From contig NZ_JAFLJM010000008.1 in NCBI RefSeq assembly GCF_017745675.1, positions 62,001 through 126,000 of the forward strand: a DNA stretch of 64,000 nucleotides, read 5' to 3'. Positions 20,825 through 30,074 of the stretch are shown here, in pieces (position 1 is the stretch's first letter; the number at the start of each line of letters is the position of its first letter). Made by a program: the position numbers and the translations under genes. The stretch comes from Alkalihalobacillus sp. BA299 (GTDB lineage Bacteria > Bacillota > Bacilli > Bacillales > Bacillaceae_F). The notes beneath the pieces were generated by a model. It saw nothing but the letters and a program-made list of their open reading frames with translations, ran no database searches and was not told the DNA's origin.

Positions 20825-20974
20825 GAAAAGCGGAAGCGCCCGTTTAGCGGCGTATGGACTGGAGCCCCTCCCGTATGAGATAAAGGAAACACGGAGAAGT
20901 GCTAGCGATCCGATGTTGACTTATCGTAAGGAGGAGAGCGAAGTCCACTAGACGCTGGGCGCTGCAGCTAGACA
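20824..20974 (+). repeat. Palindromic repeat family A, copy 2
   Basis: Begins AAGAAAAGCGGAAGCGCCCG, includes GAGATAAAGGAAACACGGAG and GATGTTGACTTATCGTAAGG, and ends CTGGGCGCTGCAGCTAGAC. AGCGCCC near the start pairs with GGGCGCT near the end. It directly follows the clsB stop and is the first of four units in tandem. Confidence 0.75.
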
Positions 20975-20976
20975 AT

Positions 20977-21100
20977 AAGAAAAGCGGAAGGTGTCTGCTT
21001 ATCGGCGACAAGCGCTGGAGGCCCAGCAATTAGTGTCCTGACTTTTGGACACGTTTGATGGACCGAAGCGACCTCGAGCCGATGACACCTGCAGCTAGAC
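20977..21100 (+). repeat. Palindromic repeat family B, unit 1
   Basis: 124 bp. Shares the AAGAAAAGCGGAAG head and GCAGCTAGAC tail with family A but has a different inside. AGGTGTC and ATCGGC near the start pair with GCCGAT and GACACCT near the end, plus an inner GTGTCC/GGACAC hairpin. Almost identical to the next unit. Confidence 0.75.
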
Positions 21101-21224
21101 AAGAAAAGCGGAAGGTGTCTGCTTATCGGCGACAAGCGCTGGAGGCACAGCAATTAGTGTCCTGACTTTTGGACACGTTTGATGGACCGAAGCGACCTCA
21201 AGCCGATGACACCTGCAGCTAGAC
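21101..21224 (+). repeat. Palindromic repeat family B, unit 2
   Basis: 124 bp, differing from unit 1 at only a couple of visible positions (GGCACAG for GGCCCAG, CTCAAG for CTCGAG). It directly abuts unit 1, so a recent tandem duplication is likely. Confidence 0.75.
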
Positions 21225-21295
21225 AAGAAAAGCGGAAGCGCCCGTTTAGCGGCGTATATCCTTGCGCCCTCCCGTATGAGATAAAGGAAACATGA
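21225..21295 (+). repeat. Palindromic repeat family A, truncated copy 3
   Basis: Contains the family A head (AAGAAAAGCGGAAGCGCCCG) and the GAGATAAAGGAAACA segment and then stops; the right half is missing. It closes the four-unit array. Confidence 0.7.
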
Positions 21296-21353
21296 ATTAG
21301 CCTATTTTACCACATGTATCTATTTATCATTCTCAATCTATAGTATAATTAAT

Positions 21354-21368
21354 TTATAATAATTTTAA
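21354..21368. promoter_or_regulatory. PerR box upstream of the metal ATPase gene
   Basis: TTATAATAATTTTAA matches the PerR consensus TTATAATNATTATAA at 13 of 14 fixed positions. It lies just downstream of a TATAAT hexamer (21344-21349), where binding would block transcription. B. subtilis zosA is a PerR target. Confidence 0.6.
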
Positions 21369-21379
21369 CTTAATATCAA

Positions 21380-21426
21380 TTGTTAAAAATCATTATCAAG
21401 TCTGCTGTCACCGCTATGGTGGCAGC
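21380..21426 (+). promoter_or_regulatory. Second inverted repeat and leader hairpin before the ATPase gene
   Basis: TTGTTAA-N6-TTATCAA (21380-21399) resembles Fur/Zur-type boxes imperfectly. GCTGTCACC/GGTGGCAGC (21404-21426) would form a hairpin in the leader RNA, about 80 nt before the start codon. Role unproven. Confidence 0.4.
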
Positions 21427-21508
21427 TTTCGTCGTTTTAATAGCTAAATGATGTTGATTGTAATTCTCAATTAAAAAAACGAAAAATGAAAAAAAGGAGT
21501 GATCCGTT

Positions 21509-23374
21509 TTGAATACTAAGCTAAAAGAACATCGACAGCTCTTTTTAGCATTAACGAGTGGAATCCTCATTGCTATCGCTTGGACGTTCGACCAATTTTC
21601 TACGCCAACCTATTTAACGGTTTGTTTGTTTCTCTTCGCCTATATCATTGGTGGATATTATAAAGCAAGAGAAGGTATAAAGGAGTTTATTGAACAGCGA
21701 AAGTTTTCTGTTGAAATATTAATGATTTTAGCAGCAATTGGTGCGGCATGGATCGGCTACTGGATGGAGGGCGCTATTCTCATCTTTATTTTTGCATTAA
21801 GCGGAGCTCTCGAAACGTACACGATGAATAAAAGTCATCGCGAAATCTCTGCCCTGATGGACCTGCAGCCCGAAGAAGCTACAGTTTTAAAAGATGGAGT
21901 CGAGCAAATTGTTCCTGTATCCGCTTTAAACATTGGTGAAATCGTTAGAATAAAGCCCGGCGAACGAATTCCTACGGACGGAATGATTCAAACGGGAAGA
22001 ACCACGATTGATGAATCGGCGTTAACTGGCGAATCACTGCCCGTGTCGAAACAACGTAGCGAAAATGTGTTTACAGGAACGGTTAACCTTTCTGGAATGA
22101 TTGATGTATCCGTTACAAAGCTTGCTAGAGAGACCCTATTTCAAAAAATCATTTCACTCGTACAATCTGCAAAACATGAAAAATCGCCGTCTCAACAAAT
22201 GATTGAAAAGCTGGAAGGCCCCTATGTTAAAATCGTTCTCCTTCTCGTTCTACTCATGATGCTTCTCCCCTATTTTCTACTCGGATGGAGCTTTAATGAA
22301 ACGTTTTATCGTGCTATGGTATTACTCGTTGTCGCCTCGCCTTGTGCCTTAGTTGCTTCTGTTATGCCAGCTACACTGTCAGCCATTTCAAATGGAGCGA
22401 GGCAAGGGATTCTTTTTAAAGGGGGCATTTACTTAGAGCAGCTAGCGCATATTAAAGCGATTGCTCTAGATAAAACAGGTACGATTACTAACGGAGTCCC
22501 TGTAGTGACCAACGTATATGTTCTAAATCATGTTAATGAGAAAGACCTTCTCCATGCCATATGTGCAATTGAAAACCAGTCATCACACCCTTTAGCCCAT
22601 GCTATCGTCACCTATTGTAAACAAAGAGGGATTGAGCCTGTTTCGCCTGACTTTATGGAGACAAAGAGTGGCTGGGGAATATCAGGAACCGTGGAAGGCA
22701 CACTATGGAAAATTGGGAAGCCTGACTTTTTTCCTTCTGAATGCCGAAAAGCTTTTGAAGAAACTGCGGCATCTATGAGCGAGGCTGAACAAACGCTTGT
22801 GTTTGCTGGTAAAGAAAATGAAATAGCCGCCGTTTTTGCGATTGAAGATACCGTTCGAGACGTTGCGATTGAAGCGATCGATACGATGAAAAAACAAGGG
22901 ATTGCGACCTTTATGATTACAGGTGATCACGAGAAAACCGCAGAAAAAATAGCCACTGAGGTTCAGCTCGATGGCTATACCGCTAATTGCTTACCTGAAG
23001 AAAAAGTCACCGAAATTAAAAAGCTGAAAAAGCAGTTTCGAACTGTTGCTATGGTTGGTGATGGAATTAATGATGCCCCTGCCCTAGCTCAAGCTAATAT
23101 TGGTATTGCTATGGGAGCAGGCTCTGATGCTGCAATTGAAACAGCGGATATCGTTCTTGTTAAAAACAATCTTTCAAAAATTACAAAAGCCATCCAACTT
23201 TCCAAACGATTAAATCGAATTGTCATGCAAAACCTCATTTTTTCGGTTGCCGTCATCCTTTTACTCATTGCTGGCAACTTCATGCAACACGTCTCATTAC
23301 CACTCGGTGTGATCGGACATGAAGGCAGTACAATTTTAGTCATCCTCAATGGGCTGAGATTATTAAGGAATTAG
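21509..23374 (+). CDS. zosA: Heavy-metal-transporting P1B-type ATPase, ZosA-like
   Basis: 621 aa without an N-terminal metal-binding (HMA) domain, as in B. subtilis ZosA. Membrane helices at about 10-50, 68-105, 240-285 and 590-620. Key motifs: TGES (173-176), SPC in helix 6 (277-279, replacing the usual CPC), DKTGT with phosphorylated Asp near 321, SSHPLAHAI, and GDGINDAP. Predicted to move zinc or a related divalent metal; SPC and the missing HMA domain argue against a Cu or Cd exporter of the standard type. The start is TTG at 21509, 7 nt after AAAGGAGTG. The PerR-type box upstream suggests induction by peroxide. Confidence 0.85.
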   Translation: MNTKLKEHRQLFLALTSGILIAIAWTFDQFSTPTYLTVCLFLFAYIIGGYYKAREGIKEFIEQRKFSVEILMILAAIGAAWIGYWMEGAILIFIFALSGALETYTMNKSHREISALMDLQPEEATVLKDGVEQIVPVSALNIGEIVRIKPGERIPTDGMIQTGRTTIDESALTGESLPVSKQRSENVFTGTVNLSGMIDVSVTKLARETLFQKIISLVQSAKHEKSPSQQMIEKLEGPYVKIVLLLVLLMMLLPYFLLGWSFNETFYRAMVLLVVASPCALVASVMPATLSAISNGARQGILFKGGIYLEQLAHIKAIALDKTGTITNGVPVVTNVYVLNHVNEKDLLHAICAIENQSSHPLAHAIVTYCKQRGIEPVSPDFMETKSGWGISGTVEGTLWKIGKPDFFPSECRKAFEETAASMSEAEQTLVFAGKENEIAAVFAIEDTVRDVAIEAIDTMKKQGIATFMITGDHEKTAEKIATEVQLDGYTANCLPEEKVTEIKKLKKQFRTVAMVGDGINDAPALAQANIGIAMGAGSDAAIETADIVLVKNNLSKITKAIQLSKRLNRIVMQNLIFSVAVILLLIAGNFMQHVSLPLGVIGHEGSTILVILNGLRLLRN

Positions 23375-23414
23375 AAATGCCACCTCGTCTTCTTTCAATC
23401 AGCTACAGTCATTA

Positions 23415-24212
23415 TTAATCGACGCCCGTAATAGGACTTAGCCTTCTATTTATAAAATCAACGATAATTCGATTGAGTTCAGGTGCATTCTTTGTCGGAA
23501 TTTGGTGCGTCGCTTTATCTACCGTGACAAGTTCAATATCAGCCAACCTTTGAATAAACATTTTTGAATAATGGTGTAAGTAAAAATCAAATTTAGCATA
23601 AATCACGAGCACTGGAGCATGAATTTCTTGAAGTCGATTTGTAGATCGGTAGTGTAAACCTTCCTTGTATAATTGATAAACAATATTCGGATCACCATGA
23701 GCGAAGTAATTAGCCATTTTTTCTCGAAAAGCCGTTTCATAATTTTTAGTATGAGCAAAGGCGAGCGCTTTCGCTAAAAATGAAATTCGCTTTAACCTAG
23801 AAACGAGCAGCCCAAGACGAAATTCAGTTCGTAAAATAAAACTATTTACCTCTGGGAAAGGGCCACTCATGATGACAGCCATCGTACGTTCAGGATGAGA
23901 AAGCGCAAATTCTTGCGCAATGGAACCACCGTTCGAATAGCCAAAAATAACAGCCTTACGAATATTCAGTTCATCTAATATTCGAGCAATATCTTCTGCG
24001 AGCAGGGACATCGTAATTTGTTCACTCCCTGCTCCACTTCTACCATTACCTCTAATATCAAAAAAAATCAATTGAAAATGCTTAGCTAAATCTCGCTGCT
24101 TTTCGAAGGTAATTAACCCCATACCAGGTGGGTGAATGAATACGATAGGAAGGCCTTTTCCTATCGTTTCATAATAAATGGGTGATTGAAAACGCCCTTG
24201 CACGTACGGCAT
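23415..24212 (-). CDS. Alpha/beta hydrolase
   Basis: 265 aa, complete alpha/beta hydrolase fold. Oxyanion region HPPGMG, nucleophile elbow GYSNGGS with Ser near 94, an acid candidate in YAKFDFYLHH and a late His in DKATHQIP. The substrate cannot be told; members of this group include esterases, lactonases and C-C bond hydrolases. The start ATG at 24212 follows GGAGGAGG by 6 nt (TTG one codon earlier is less likely). It converges with the ATPase gene and has no functional partner next to it. Confidence 0.85.
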   Translation of the reverse strand: MPYVQGRFQSPIYYETIGKGLPIVFIHPPGMGLITFEKQRDLAKHFQLIFFDIRGNGRSGAGSEQITMSLLAEDIARILDELNIRKAVIFGYSNGGSIAQEFALSHPERTMAVIMSGPFPEVNSFILRTEFRLGLLVSRLKRISFLAKALAFAHTKNYETAFREKMANYFAHGDPNIVYQLYKEGLHYRSTNRLQEIHAPVLVIYAKFDFYLHHYSKMFIQRLADIELVTVDKATHQIPTKNAPELNRIIVDFINRRLSPITGVD

Positions 24213-24248
24213 CAAAATCCTCCTCCAACATTTTTGAGTATTTACCTT

Positions 24249-24419
24249 CTATCCGCTAACATAAGGTAAAATCCATTGTAATAATTTATATCCTAAGTAA
24301 ATTCCGATAATCCCCGCAATTCCAGGAAATGCGGGTGGTGCTGGAATCGGTAATTTAATAAATGCAAATAGCAATCCAACGATTAAGCCTGCTAATAATG
24401 CCATAATTATTTCTTGCAT
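24249..24419 (-). CDS. Small XapX-domain membrane protein
   Basis: A 56-aa product. It begins MQEIIMALLAGLIVGLLFA, followed by IKLPIPAPPAFPGIAGIIG and then YLGYKLLQW. Two membrane helices joined by a Pro-rich turn are typical of the XapX (DUF1427) family, whose function is unknown. AAAGGTG stands 8 nt before the ATG. It lies between the hydrolase and the sugar-acid island, on the same strand, and ends 37 bp before the hydrolase start, so the two might be co-transcribed. Confidence 0.85.
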   Translation of the reverse strand: MQEIIMALLAGLIVGLLFAFIKLPIPAPPAFPGIAGIIGIYLGYKLLQWILPYVSG

Positions 24420-24468
24420 CACATTCACACCTTTTCATTATCCTTTTATTAAAGTTTCCAAAAAGCAA

Positions 24469-24497
24469 ACCCTCTATTTATTCCAAATAGAGGGTTT
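24469..24497. terminator. Terminator at the end of the sugar-acid operon
   Basis: AACCCTCTATTT / AAATAGAGGGTTT, a perfect 12-bp stem with a 5-nt loop, about 30 bp past the stop codon of the last gene of the island on the minus strand. Confidence 0.85.
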
Positions 24498-24527
24498 GTT
24501 GGTTATGCTTTTTTAAACAGTCTTCTT

Positions 24528-25547
24528 TTATTCAAATGCTATCAGCAGCTTCTTCACTTGTTTTTGGTTATTTTCAATAAATGAGATTGCCTCTTTAATA
24601 TCATCCATCACAAATTGGTGAGAGATGAGGCCATTTTCTGTTAGTAGTCCTTGGTTTAAAAGTGAAACAACCTTTGAAAATTGGTTAGTTTGTAATCTTG
24701 AGCCAAGAATCGTAATTTCCTTTTTCGTGATAGGAAGCTGCGGAATTGATGACGGACGCTCGTCAAAGGCTAACACAACAACTCTTCCGGCAATCGAAAC
24801 ACATTCGACGCTTAACTCAAACGTACTTGGCAAACAGACAGCATCAATGGCCACGTTTACCCCTTCCCCATTAGTAAAATGGGTTACGGCATCTACTAAC
24901 GATTCTTTTGATACATCGACAATGGTATCCGCACCGCTTTGTTTCGCAAAATCAAGCCGGTCTGGATTTATATCTGAAACAATACATTTTCCACCAGCGA
25001 GCTTTGCCATTTTTAAAATGCAGATGCCAATTGGTCCGGCGCCTTGAATGAGAACCGTATCGTCTTTTTGAACATCACCTCTCCATACCGCTTGGGCGCC
25101 GATTGTGTATGGTTCGGCTAATACAGCTTCCTCCCAGGGGACATCGGATGCTACTTTATGAAGGTATTTTTCCGGTAAAACGATAAACTCTCTCATTCCA
25201 CCATCCTCATGAACACCGTAAACCGATAGTTCTTGGCAAACATTCGGTCTTCCCTTTTTACAGGCGTAGCAGTTTCCGCACGAGCGAGTCGGCTCCACGA
25301 CCACATGGTCACCAGCTTTTAATTTATTGACATCGGGTCCCGTTTTTATCACTTCCCCAACAACCTCATGTCCAATGATAATTGGAAAAGTCGCCATAGG
25401 GTAAGATCCGTGAAAAATGTGCATATCTGACCCACAAACCCCTGCAAGCTTTACTTTAACGAGCACATCATCGTTGTTTTTAATATTAGGTTTATCAATG
25501 TGGGTGATTTCTATATTTCCAGGTTCTGTGATTTGAATGGCTTTCAC
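24528..25547 (-). CDS. Zinc-dependent dehydrogenase (MDR family), sugar/polyol type, 1
   Basis: 339 aa medium-chain dehydrogenase. Catalytic zinc ligands in GVCGSDMH and GHEVVGE, four structural-zinc Cys in [15 protein letters not shown], and an NAD-binding GAGPIG. It resembles sorbitol/L-threonine/galactonate dehydrogenases, so a secondary alcohol on a sugar acid or polyol is the likely substrate. The start is GTG at 25547, 7 nt after GGGGG. It is the last gene of the island, 15 bp behind the IolA-like gene. It differs from the second MDR at 30075-31106, so two oxidation steps, or an epimerisation by oxidation and reduction, are possible. Confidence 0.88.
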   Translation of the reverse strand: MKAIQITEPGNIEITHIDKPNIKNNDDVLVKVKLAGVCGSDMHIFHGSYPMATFPIIIGHEVVGEVIKTGPDVNKLKAGDHVVVEPTRSCGNCYACKKGRPNVCQELSVYGVHEDGGMREFIVLPEKYLHKVASDVPWEEAVLAEPYTIGAQAVWRGDVQKDDTVLIQGAGPIGICILKMAKLAGGKCIVSDINPDRLDFAKQSGADTIVDVSKESLVDAVTHFTNGEGVNVAIDAVCLPSTFELSVECVSIAGRVVVLAFDERPSSIPQLPITKKEITILGSRLQTNQFSKVVSLLNQGLLTENGLISHQFVMDDIKEAISFIENNQKQVKKLLIAFE

Positions 25548-25562
25548 ATGTATTCCCCCTTC

Positions 25563-27005
25563 TTACCATCTTGTCGTGACCATCTTCTTTCTCGTATAGA
25601 AATTGACACCGTCTTTTCCATTTGCATGAAGGTCTCCATAAAACGAATCCTTATAGCCCGAAAACGGGAAAAATGCCATTGGTGCGGGTACACCGACGTT
25701 GACACCTAACATCCCTGCATCGATTGTCTCACGGAAATCTCGCACAGATTTTCCACTTTTTGTAAATAGACAGGCGCCATTAGCAAAATTAGATTGGTTC
25801 GATAATTCAATCGCCTCTTCTAACGTATCCACACGTGCAATTGATAAGACAGGAGCAAATATTTCGTCTTGCCAAATCTTCATTTCAGATGTGACATTAT
25901 CAAAAATCGTTGGACCAACAAAATAACCTTCGTCATCCTTGGCGCCGCGACCATCACGAATTAAATCCGCACCCTCTTTTTCACCTTCTTCAATATATTG
26001 TAGTGTTCGTTCCTTATGGCTTTCTCGAATAACAGGACCTAAGAACACGTCTTTTTCTAATCCATTCCCAATCGTAATTTCATTAGCTTTTTCGACTAGC
26101 TTTTCAATTAACGGATCTGCCGCCTCGCCGACTGCTACGACGACAGAACATGCCATACAGCGTTCACCAGCTGATCCGAAAGCTGCACTAATAATTTGTT
26201 TCGAAGCATTATCTAAATCAGCATCAGGGAGGACGATAGAATGGTTTTTTGCCCCTGCTAATGCTTGGACACGCTTTTTATTGGCCGCTGCAGTTTTATA
26301 AATGTACTCTGCTACTGGTTGTGAGCCTACAAATGAGACGGCTTTCACATCTTTATGCTCTAAAATGCCATTGACGACATCATGCGCCCCATGGACGACG
26401 TTCAATACGCCATCCGGCAATCCCGCTTGTTTAAAAAGCTCTGCTAATCGATTGGCAAGTATCGGTGTACGCTCCGATGGTTTTAAAATAAAGGAATTAC
26501 CGCATGCAATCGCAAGCGGAAACATCCAACAAGGAACCATCATCGGAAAATTAAACGGAGTAATTCCACCGACGACCCCGATAGGATAACGATACATCCC
26601 AGACTCAATGTTTGTCGCAATATCTGGTAAATGCTCGCCCATCATTAATGTCGGTGCACCTGCTGCAAATTCAACACACTCAATCCCGCGTTGTACTTCA
26701 CCATATGCCTCATCAAAACTCTTTCCGTTTTCTTTTGTTATTAATTCTGCTAGTTCACTCCAGTTATCTACTAAAAGCTGTTGATATTTAAATAAAATAC
26801 GAGCACGGCGTGGTACCGGTGTTTTGCTCCAAGTTTTAAACGCTTCTTTTGCTGTCGCAACAGCGATGTCAAAATCTTGGCGATTGGAAATAGGGACATT
26901 CGCCAACGTTTCTCCTGTGGCTGGATTCGGTACCGCTTCAACGTTATCGGATAACGAATTAACCCACTCACCATTTATAAAGTTTCTTAATGTTTGTACC
27001 GCCAT
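25563..27005 (-). CDS. Methylmalonate/malonate-semialdehyde dehydrogenase (CoA-acylating), IolA/MmsA-like
   Basis: 480 aa. Aldehyde dehydrogenase fold with the MMSDH signature: [32 protein letters not shown], and [12 protein letters not shown] with the catalytic Cys. Converts malonate semialdehyde plus CoA and NAD to acetyl-CoA and CO2. The start at 27005 is chosen because GAGGAG stands 9 nt upstream; an ATG at 27014 touches that site. It follows the aldolase by 16 bp. In B. subtilis the same reaction closes inositol catabolism, supporting the reading of this island as an IolC-IolJ-IolA-like module. Confidence 0.9.
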   Translation of the reverse strand: MAVQTLRNFINGEWVNSLSDNVEAVPNPATGETLANVPISNRQDFDIAVATAKEAFKTWSKTPVPRRARILFKYQQLLVDNWSELAELITKENGKSFDEAYGEVQRGIECVEFAAGAPTLMMGEHLPDIATNIESGMYRYPIGVVGGITPFNFPMMVPCWMFPLAIACGNSFILKPSERTPILANRLAELFKQAGLPDGVLNVVHGAHDVVNGILEHKDVKAVSFVGSQPVAEYIYKTAAANKKRVQALAGAKNHSIVLPDADLDNASKQIISAAFGSAGERCMACSVVVAVGEAADPLIEKLVEKANEITIGNGLEKDVFLGPVIRESHKERTLQYIEEGEKEGADLIRDGRGAKDDEGYFVGPTIFDNVTSEMKIWQDEIFAPVLSIARVDTLEEAIELSNQSNFANGACLFTKSGKSVRDFRETIDAGMLGVNVGVPAPMAFFPFSGYKDSFYGDLHANGKDGVNFYTRKKMVTTRW

Positions 27006-27021
27006 TTCTTCCATCTCCTCT

Positions 27022-27873
27022 TTATAGTAGTATTTGTTCTTTCGTCAAATATTGATGGGCTTGTAATAACGTTAATTTTTTCTTCACTTCTTCTTGTACT
27101 GCCCGCATCGGTTCTTTAAATAACGTAATCCGGTCGAATTCATATGGATTTTCTTCCATTTCCTTGCGCATCGTATGACCGAATGCCATTCTGATGGCCG
27201 TACCAATATTAACTTTAACGAAATGATGCTTTATTAATGCTTGTATATCTATATCAGATACGCCGGTTGACCCATGTAGGACGAGTGGTGTATCAACAAC
27301 CGCCTCGATTTCTTTCAGGCGCACGAAATCAATTTGGGCTGTTTGTTCTTCCATTCGGTGCACAGTTCCAATTGCCACTGCTAAGGTGTCTACACCTGTT
27401 TCTTCTGCAAATCTTTTGGCTTCCTGAGGATCTGTTAAATGACCTTGCAAGTCACTATAACCTACAGATCCAATTTCGGCTTCAATCGGTACCCCACATG
27501 CATGAGCAAAGCGAGTGATTTCTTGTGTTGTGCGAATATTTTCTGCAAGGGGCAGCTGTGATCCATCATACATGACAGACGTATACCCACTCATAATTGC
27601 CTGTGCCACCGTTTCATAATCCGCCCCGTGATCTAAATGGACAACGACAGGAACCGTAGCATTTTTTGCAATGGTTGTTAAAATATTTCCTAATAACTGA
27701 ATGGGCATATGGGCAATAGCCACTTTGTTTGTTGCTAAAATAACAGGGGCTTTAACCTCTTCGGCTGCACGAACAACGGCAATCGCGTCTTCATAACCAA
27801 ATACGTTAAACGCCGGTATCGCACCATTCGCATTTTTTAGCCCATCGATAATATGATGTAATGAAACTAGCAT
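27022..27873 (-). CDS. Class II aldolase of the FbaA/GatY/IolJ family
   Basis: 283 aa. Class II motifs are present: [13 protein letters not shown] (catalytic Asp and zinc His), [38 protein letters not shown] and [12 protein letters not shown]. It is clearly more diverged than fbaA at 2594 and closer in style to carbohydrate-pathway aldolases. From its place between an IolC-like kinase and an IolA-like dehydrogenase the likely substrate is 6-phospho-5-dehydro-2-deoxygluconate, split to DHAP and malonate semialdehyde; a tagatose- or fructose-bisphosphate role is the alternative. AGGAGG 7 nt before the ATG. Confidence 0.85.
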   Translation of the reverse strand: MLVSLHHIIDGLKNANGAIPAFNVFGYEDAIAVVRAAEEVKAPVILATNKVAIAHMPIQLLGNILTTIAKNATVPVVVHLDHGADYETVAQAIMSGYTSVMYDGSQLPLAENIRTTQEITRFAHACGVPIEAEIGSVGYSDLQGHLTDPQEAKRFAEETGVDTLAVAIGTVHRMEEQTAQIDFVRLKEIEAVVDTPLVLHGSTGVSDIDIQALIKHHFVKVNIGTAIRMAFGHTMRKEMEENPYEFDRITLFKEPMRAVQEEVKKKLTLLQAHQYLTKEQILL

Positions 27874-27896
27874 TCTACTACCTCCTGATTACGAAC

Positions 27897-28904
27897 CTAT
27901 TTCACAGATTCGCTTTTTTTAGCCGTTTGAATAAACGTTGTAATTTGTTCAATTGTCGGCATGGCATCTGAACAACTTTGGCTTGAAATCACGAGAGATG
28001 CGGAAGCACTTCCTAATTCCATCGCATCTTTGACACTATAATTGTTCATTAATCCATAGATAAAGGCGGCAGCGTAAGAATCACCTGCACCAAATGTTTT
28101 AATAATTTTAGCAGGAAATGGCAATTGCTCAAACGATTCCCCTGATTTTGTAAAGGCAATTGACCCGGCTGCCCCACGTTTGACAACAACAATTTCAGCC
28201 CCATAATCTAACCATTTTTGCGCAATATCCTGGTCACTCTCCGGTTTGAACTTACTCACATGATCCATCATCTCAAACTCTTCACGTGTTCCAATAATGA
28301 CATCACATTGTTGAGCGACTAAGCTGTAATAAATACTCGTTTCAACATCTGATTTCCACGTATATGGACGATAATCAATATCAAAAATCAATTTGACCCC
28401 ATGCTTTTTAGCGTATTCTAATGCTACAAAAATCGCTTCACGAGAAGGACTCATTGATAAAGCAGTCCCTGAGATTAATAAGGATTTTGTCTTTTTCAAA
28501 AAGTCTTCACTAACATCTTCAGGTGAAAGTTTCAGGTCTACAGCACCTTCACGATACATTAAAATACTACAATCTGTCGGTGATATAATTTCTGTAAAGG
28601 TTAAACCTGTTTTAGCTCCTGTCTGATCAACAACGAGCTGGGATGTGTCAATCCCGTTTTCGTAAAAATAATTCGTAATGAAGCGGCCGAACTGATCATT
28701 TGCCACTTTACCGATAAACCCTGTTTTCTGCTTTAATCGTGCCGATGCAACAGCAATATTGGCAGGGGAACCACCAAGGAATTTGGAAAACCTTGTAACA
28801 TTCTCCATCTTCGTTCCAAAATCATCAGAGTTTAAATCAATTGCAGCTCTACCGATTGTCACAATGTCAAATTCTCTATCATCCGCAAACTTAATATTAC
28901 TCAT
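27897..28904 (-). CDS. 5-dehydro-2-deoxygluconokinase-like PfkB kinase (IolC-like)
   Basis: 335 aa ribokinase/PfkB family. GGSPANIAVASARL near the start, then a long stretch very like B. subtilis IolC (SILMYRE, LLISGTALSMSPSREAIF, DIDYRPYTWKSD, IIGTREEFEMMD) and the C-terminal GAGDSYAAAFIYGL with the catalytic Asp. IolC phosphorylates 2-deoxy-5-keto-gluconate. The match is strong enough to propose the same substrate. A LacI-type operator lies just upstream (28920-28939). No iolB, D, E, G or H gene is in the window, so the substrate must come by another route. Confidence 0.87.
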   Translation of the reverse strand: MSNIKFADDREFDIVTIGRAAIDLNSDDFGTKMENVTRFSKFLGGSPANIAVASARLKQKTGFIGKVANDQFGRFITNYFYENGIDTSQLVVDQTGAKTGLTFTEIISPTDCSILMYREGAVDLKLSPEDVSEDFLKKTKSLLISGTALSMSPSREAIFVALEYAKKHGVKLIFDIDYRPYTWKSDVETSIYYSLVAQQCDVIIGTREEFEMMDHVSKFKPESDQDIAQKWLDYGAEIVVVKRGAAGSIAFTKSGESFEQLPFPAKIIKTFGAGDSYAAAFIYGLMNNYSVKDAMELGSASASLVISSQSCSDAMPTIEQITTFIQTAKKSESVK

Positions 28905-28919
28905 TCCTTTACACCATCC

Positions 28920-28939
28920 AAATCTAATCGTTTAGATTT
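28920..28939. promoter_or_regulatory. LacI-type operator before the kinase gene
   Basis: AAATCTAATCGTTTAGATTT, one mismatch pair from a perfect palindrome and same core (TCTAA-CG-TTAGA) as the two operators before dctP. It lies 16 bp before the kinase ATG. Confidence 0.7.
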
Positions 28940-28953
28940 ATATTTTTTATAAG

Positions 28954-28974
28954 GGGTGAACACTTCGTTCACCC
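28954..28974. terminator. Hairpin between the lacI-type gene and the kinase gene
   Basis: GGGTGAAC / GTTCACCC with a 5-nt loop, 8 bp past the regulator stop codon. No T tract follows on the minus strand, so it may attenuate or protect the RNA rather than stop transcription fully. Confidence 0.5.
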
Positions 28975-28981
28975 TGGTCTT

Positions 28982-29983
28982 CTATTTTTTACTTGAATTT
29001 CGAACAACCAATTGAGGTTGCAAAAGGATTTCCTTTTTAAGTTCATTGGAAGAATCGGATATAATATCAACCAAAATATGTCCAGCACGTCTCCCCATTT
29101 CCTTTGCATGAGGATCAATCGTCGTTAAATCCATGAGTTCAGCAAGATCACTATTATCAATTCCAGTCAACAAGATATCATCTGGAATTCGGATGTTTTC
29201 TTCTTTGAATGCTAAATATGCACCCGATGCAAGTAAATCAGAAGAACAGAGAACGGCTTCCGGTAAATTTCCCGAAACAATCAACTCTTTTATCACTTGA
29301 TACCCACATTCTTTTGTAAAATCTGTCTCGAAAATTCTATCATTTTGTAATGGGATACCATTTGATTTCATCGCATCGCGAAACCCACTCATCCTTTCTT
29401 TAAAGGTAGAAAATTCTTGAGGACCTGATAAATACGCAATGTCTCTCACTCCAAGCTCGTTAAGATGGTTGACAATCATTTTAGAAGCATTCACATTATC
29501 CAAACCTATATAACATTCATGCTCCTCTAAACGATCTGGCTTTCGGTTGACAAATACATATGGAATATTATGCATGTGTAATTTATCCAACCCTTTTTGA
29601 CGAATGAGCGTTGACGTTGCAATGACAACACCACCAACTCTTCGTTCAATCAAGTTATCAATATATTTATCCTCACGCTCTAAATTCGGCCCGATACTGC
29701 AAAATAATATTTCATAGTTATGCTTCCATGCCATTTCTTCTAAACCTAATACAACTTGAAGATATAATGGATTTGTCACAGCTCGAACGAGTATGGCAAT
29801 CGATGGACTTTTCGATTTTTTTAAATTTCGTGCAACCGCATTCGGTCGATAGCCCAGTTCATTAATTGTTTGTAAAATAATTTCTTTTGAACGGGGGCTT
29901 ACAATCGTCTTTCCATTAATAACGGCTGAAACCGTTGCCACTGAAAAACCAGATTTTGCAGCAACATCTTTGATGGTTACCAT
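28982..29983 (-). CDS. LacI family transcriptional regulator
   Basis: 333 aa. N-terminal helix-turn-helix (TIKDVAAKSGFSVATVSAVINGKTIVS) and hinge helix (YRPNAVARNLKK), followed by a periplasmic-binding-type effector domain (IAILVRAV, YLSGPQEFSTFKERMSGFRDAM, LTGIDNSDLAELMDLTTI). It is inside the sugar-acid island. Three palindromes with a TCTAA-CG-TTAGA core (28920, 34001, 34142) are its probable operators, two of them at the dctP promoter. Expected to repress until a pathway sugar acid or its phosphate binds. Confidence 0.92.
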   Translation of the reverse strand: MVTIKDVAAKSGFSVATVSAVINGKTIVSPRSKEIILQTINELGYRPNAVARNLKKSKSPSIAILVRAVTNPLYLQVVLGLEEMAWKHNYEILFCSIGPNLEREDKYIDNLIERRVGGVVIATSTLIRQKGLDKLHMHNIPYVFVNRKPDRLEEHECYIGLDNVNASKMIVNHLNELGVRDIAYLSGPQEFSTFKERMSGFRDAMKSNGIPLQNDRIFETDFTKECGYQVIKELIVSGNLPEAVLCSSDLLASGAYLAFKEENIRIPDDILLTGIDNSDLAELMDLTTIDPHAKEMGRRAGHILVDIISDSSNELKKEILLQPQLVVRNSSKK

Positions 29984-30074
29984 GATTTTTTTCCTCTTTC
30001 ATTTAATCTACTTTTTCATCCTAAAATGTAACACATTCCTTTAGACTTTTCATCTTAAGTAATGGGAAACGAAG

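Noticed and set aside
20760..20951. 63-codon frame after clsB
   Set aside because: It is made of the end of clsB in another frame plus a palindromic repeat; no start signal.
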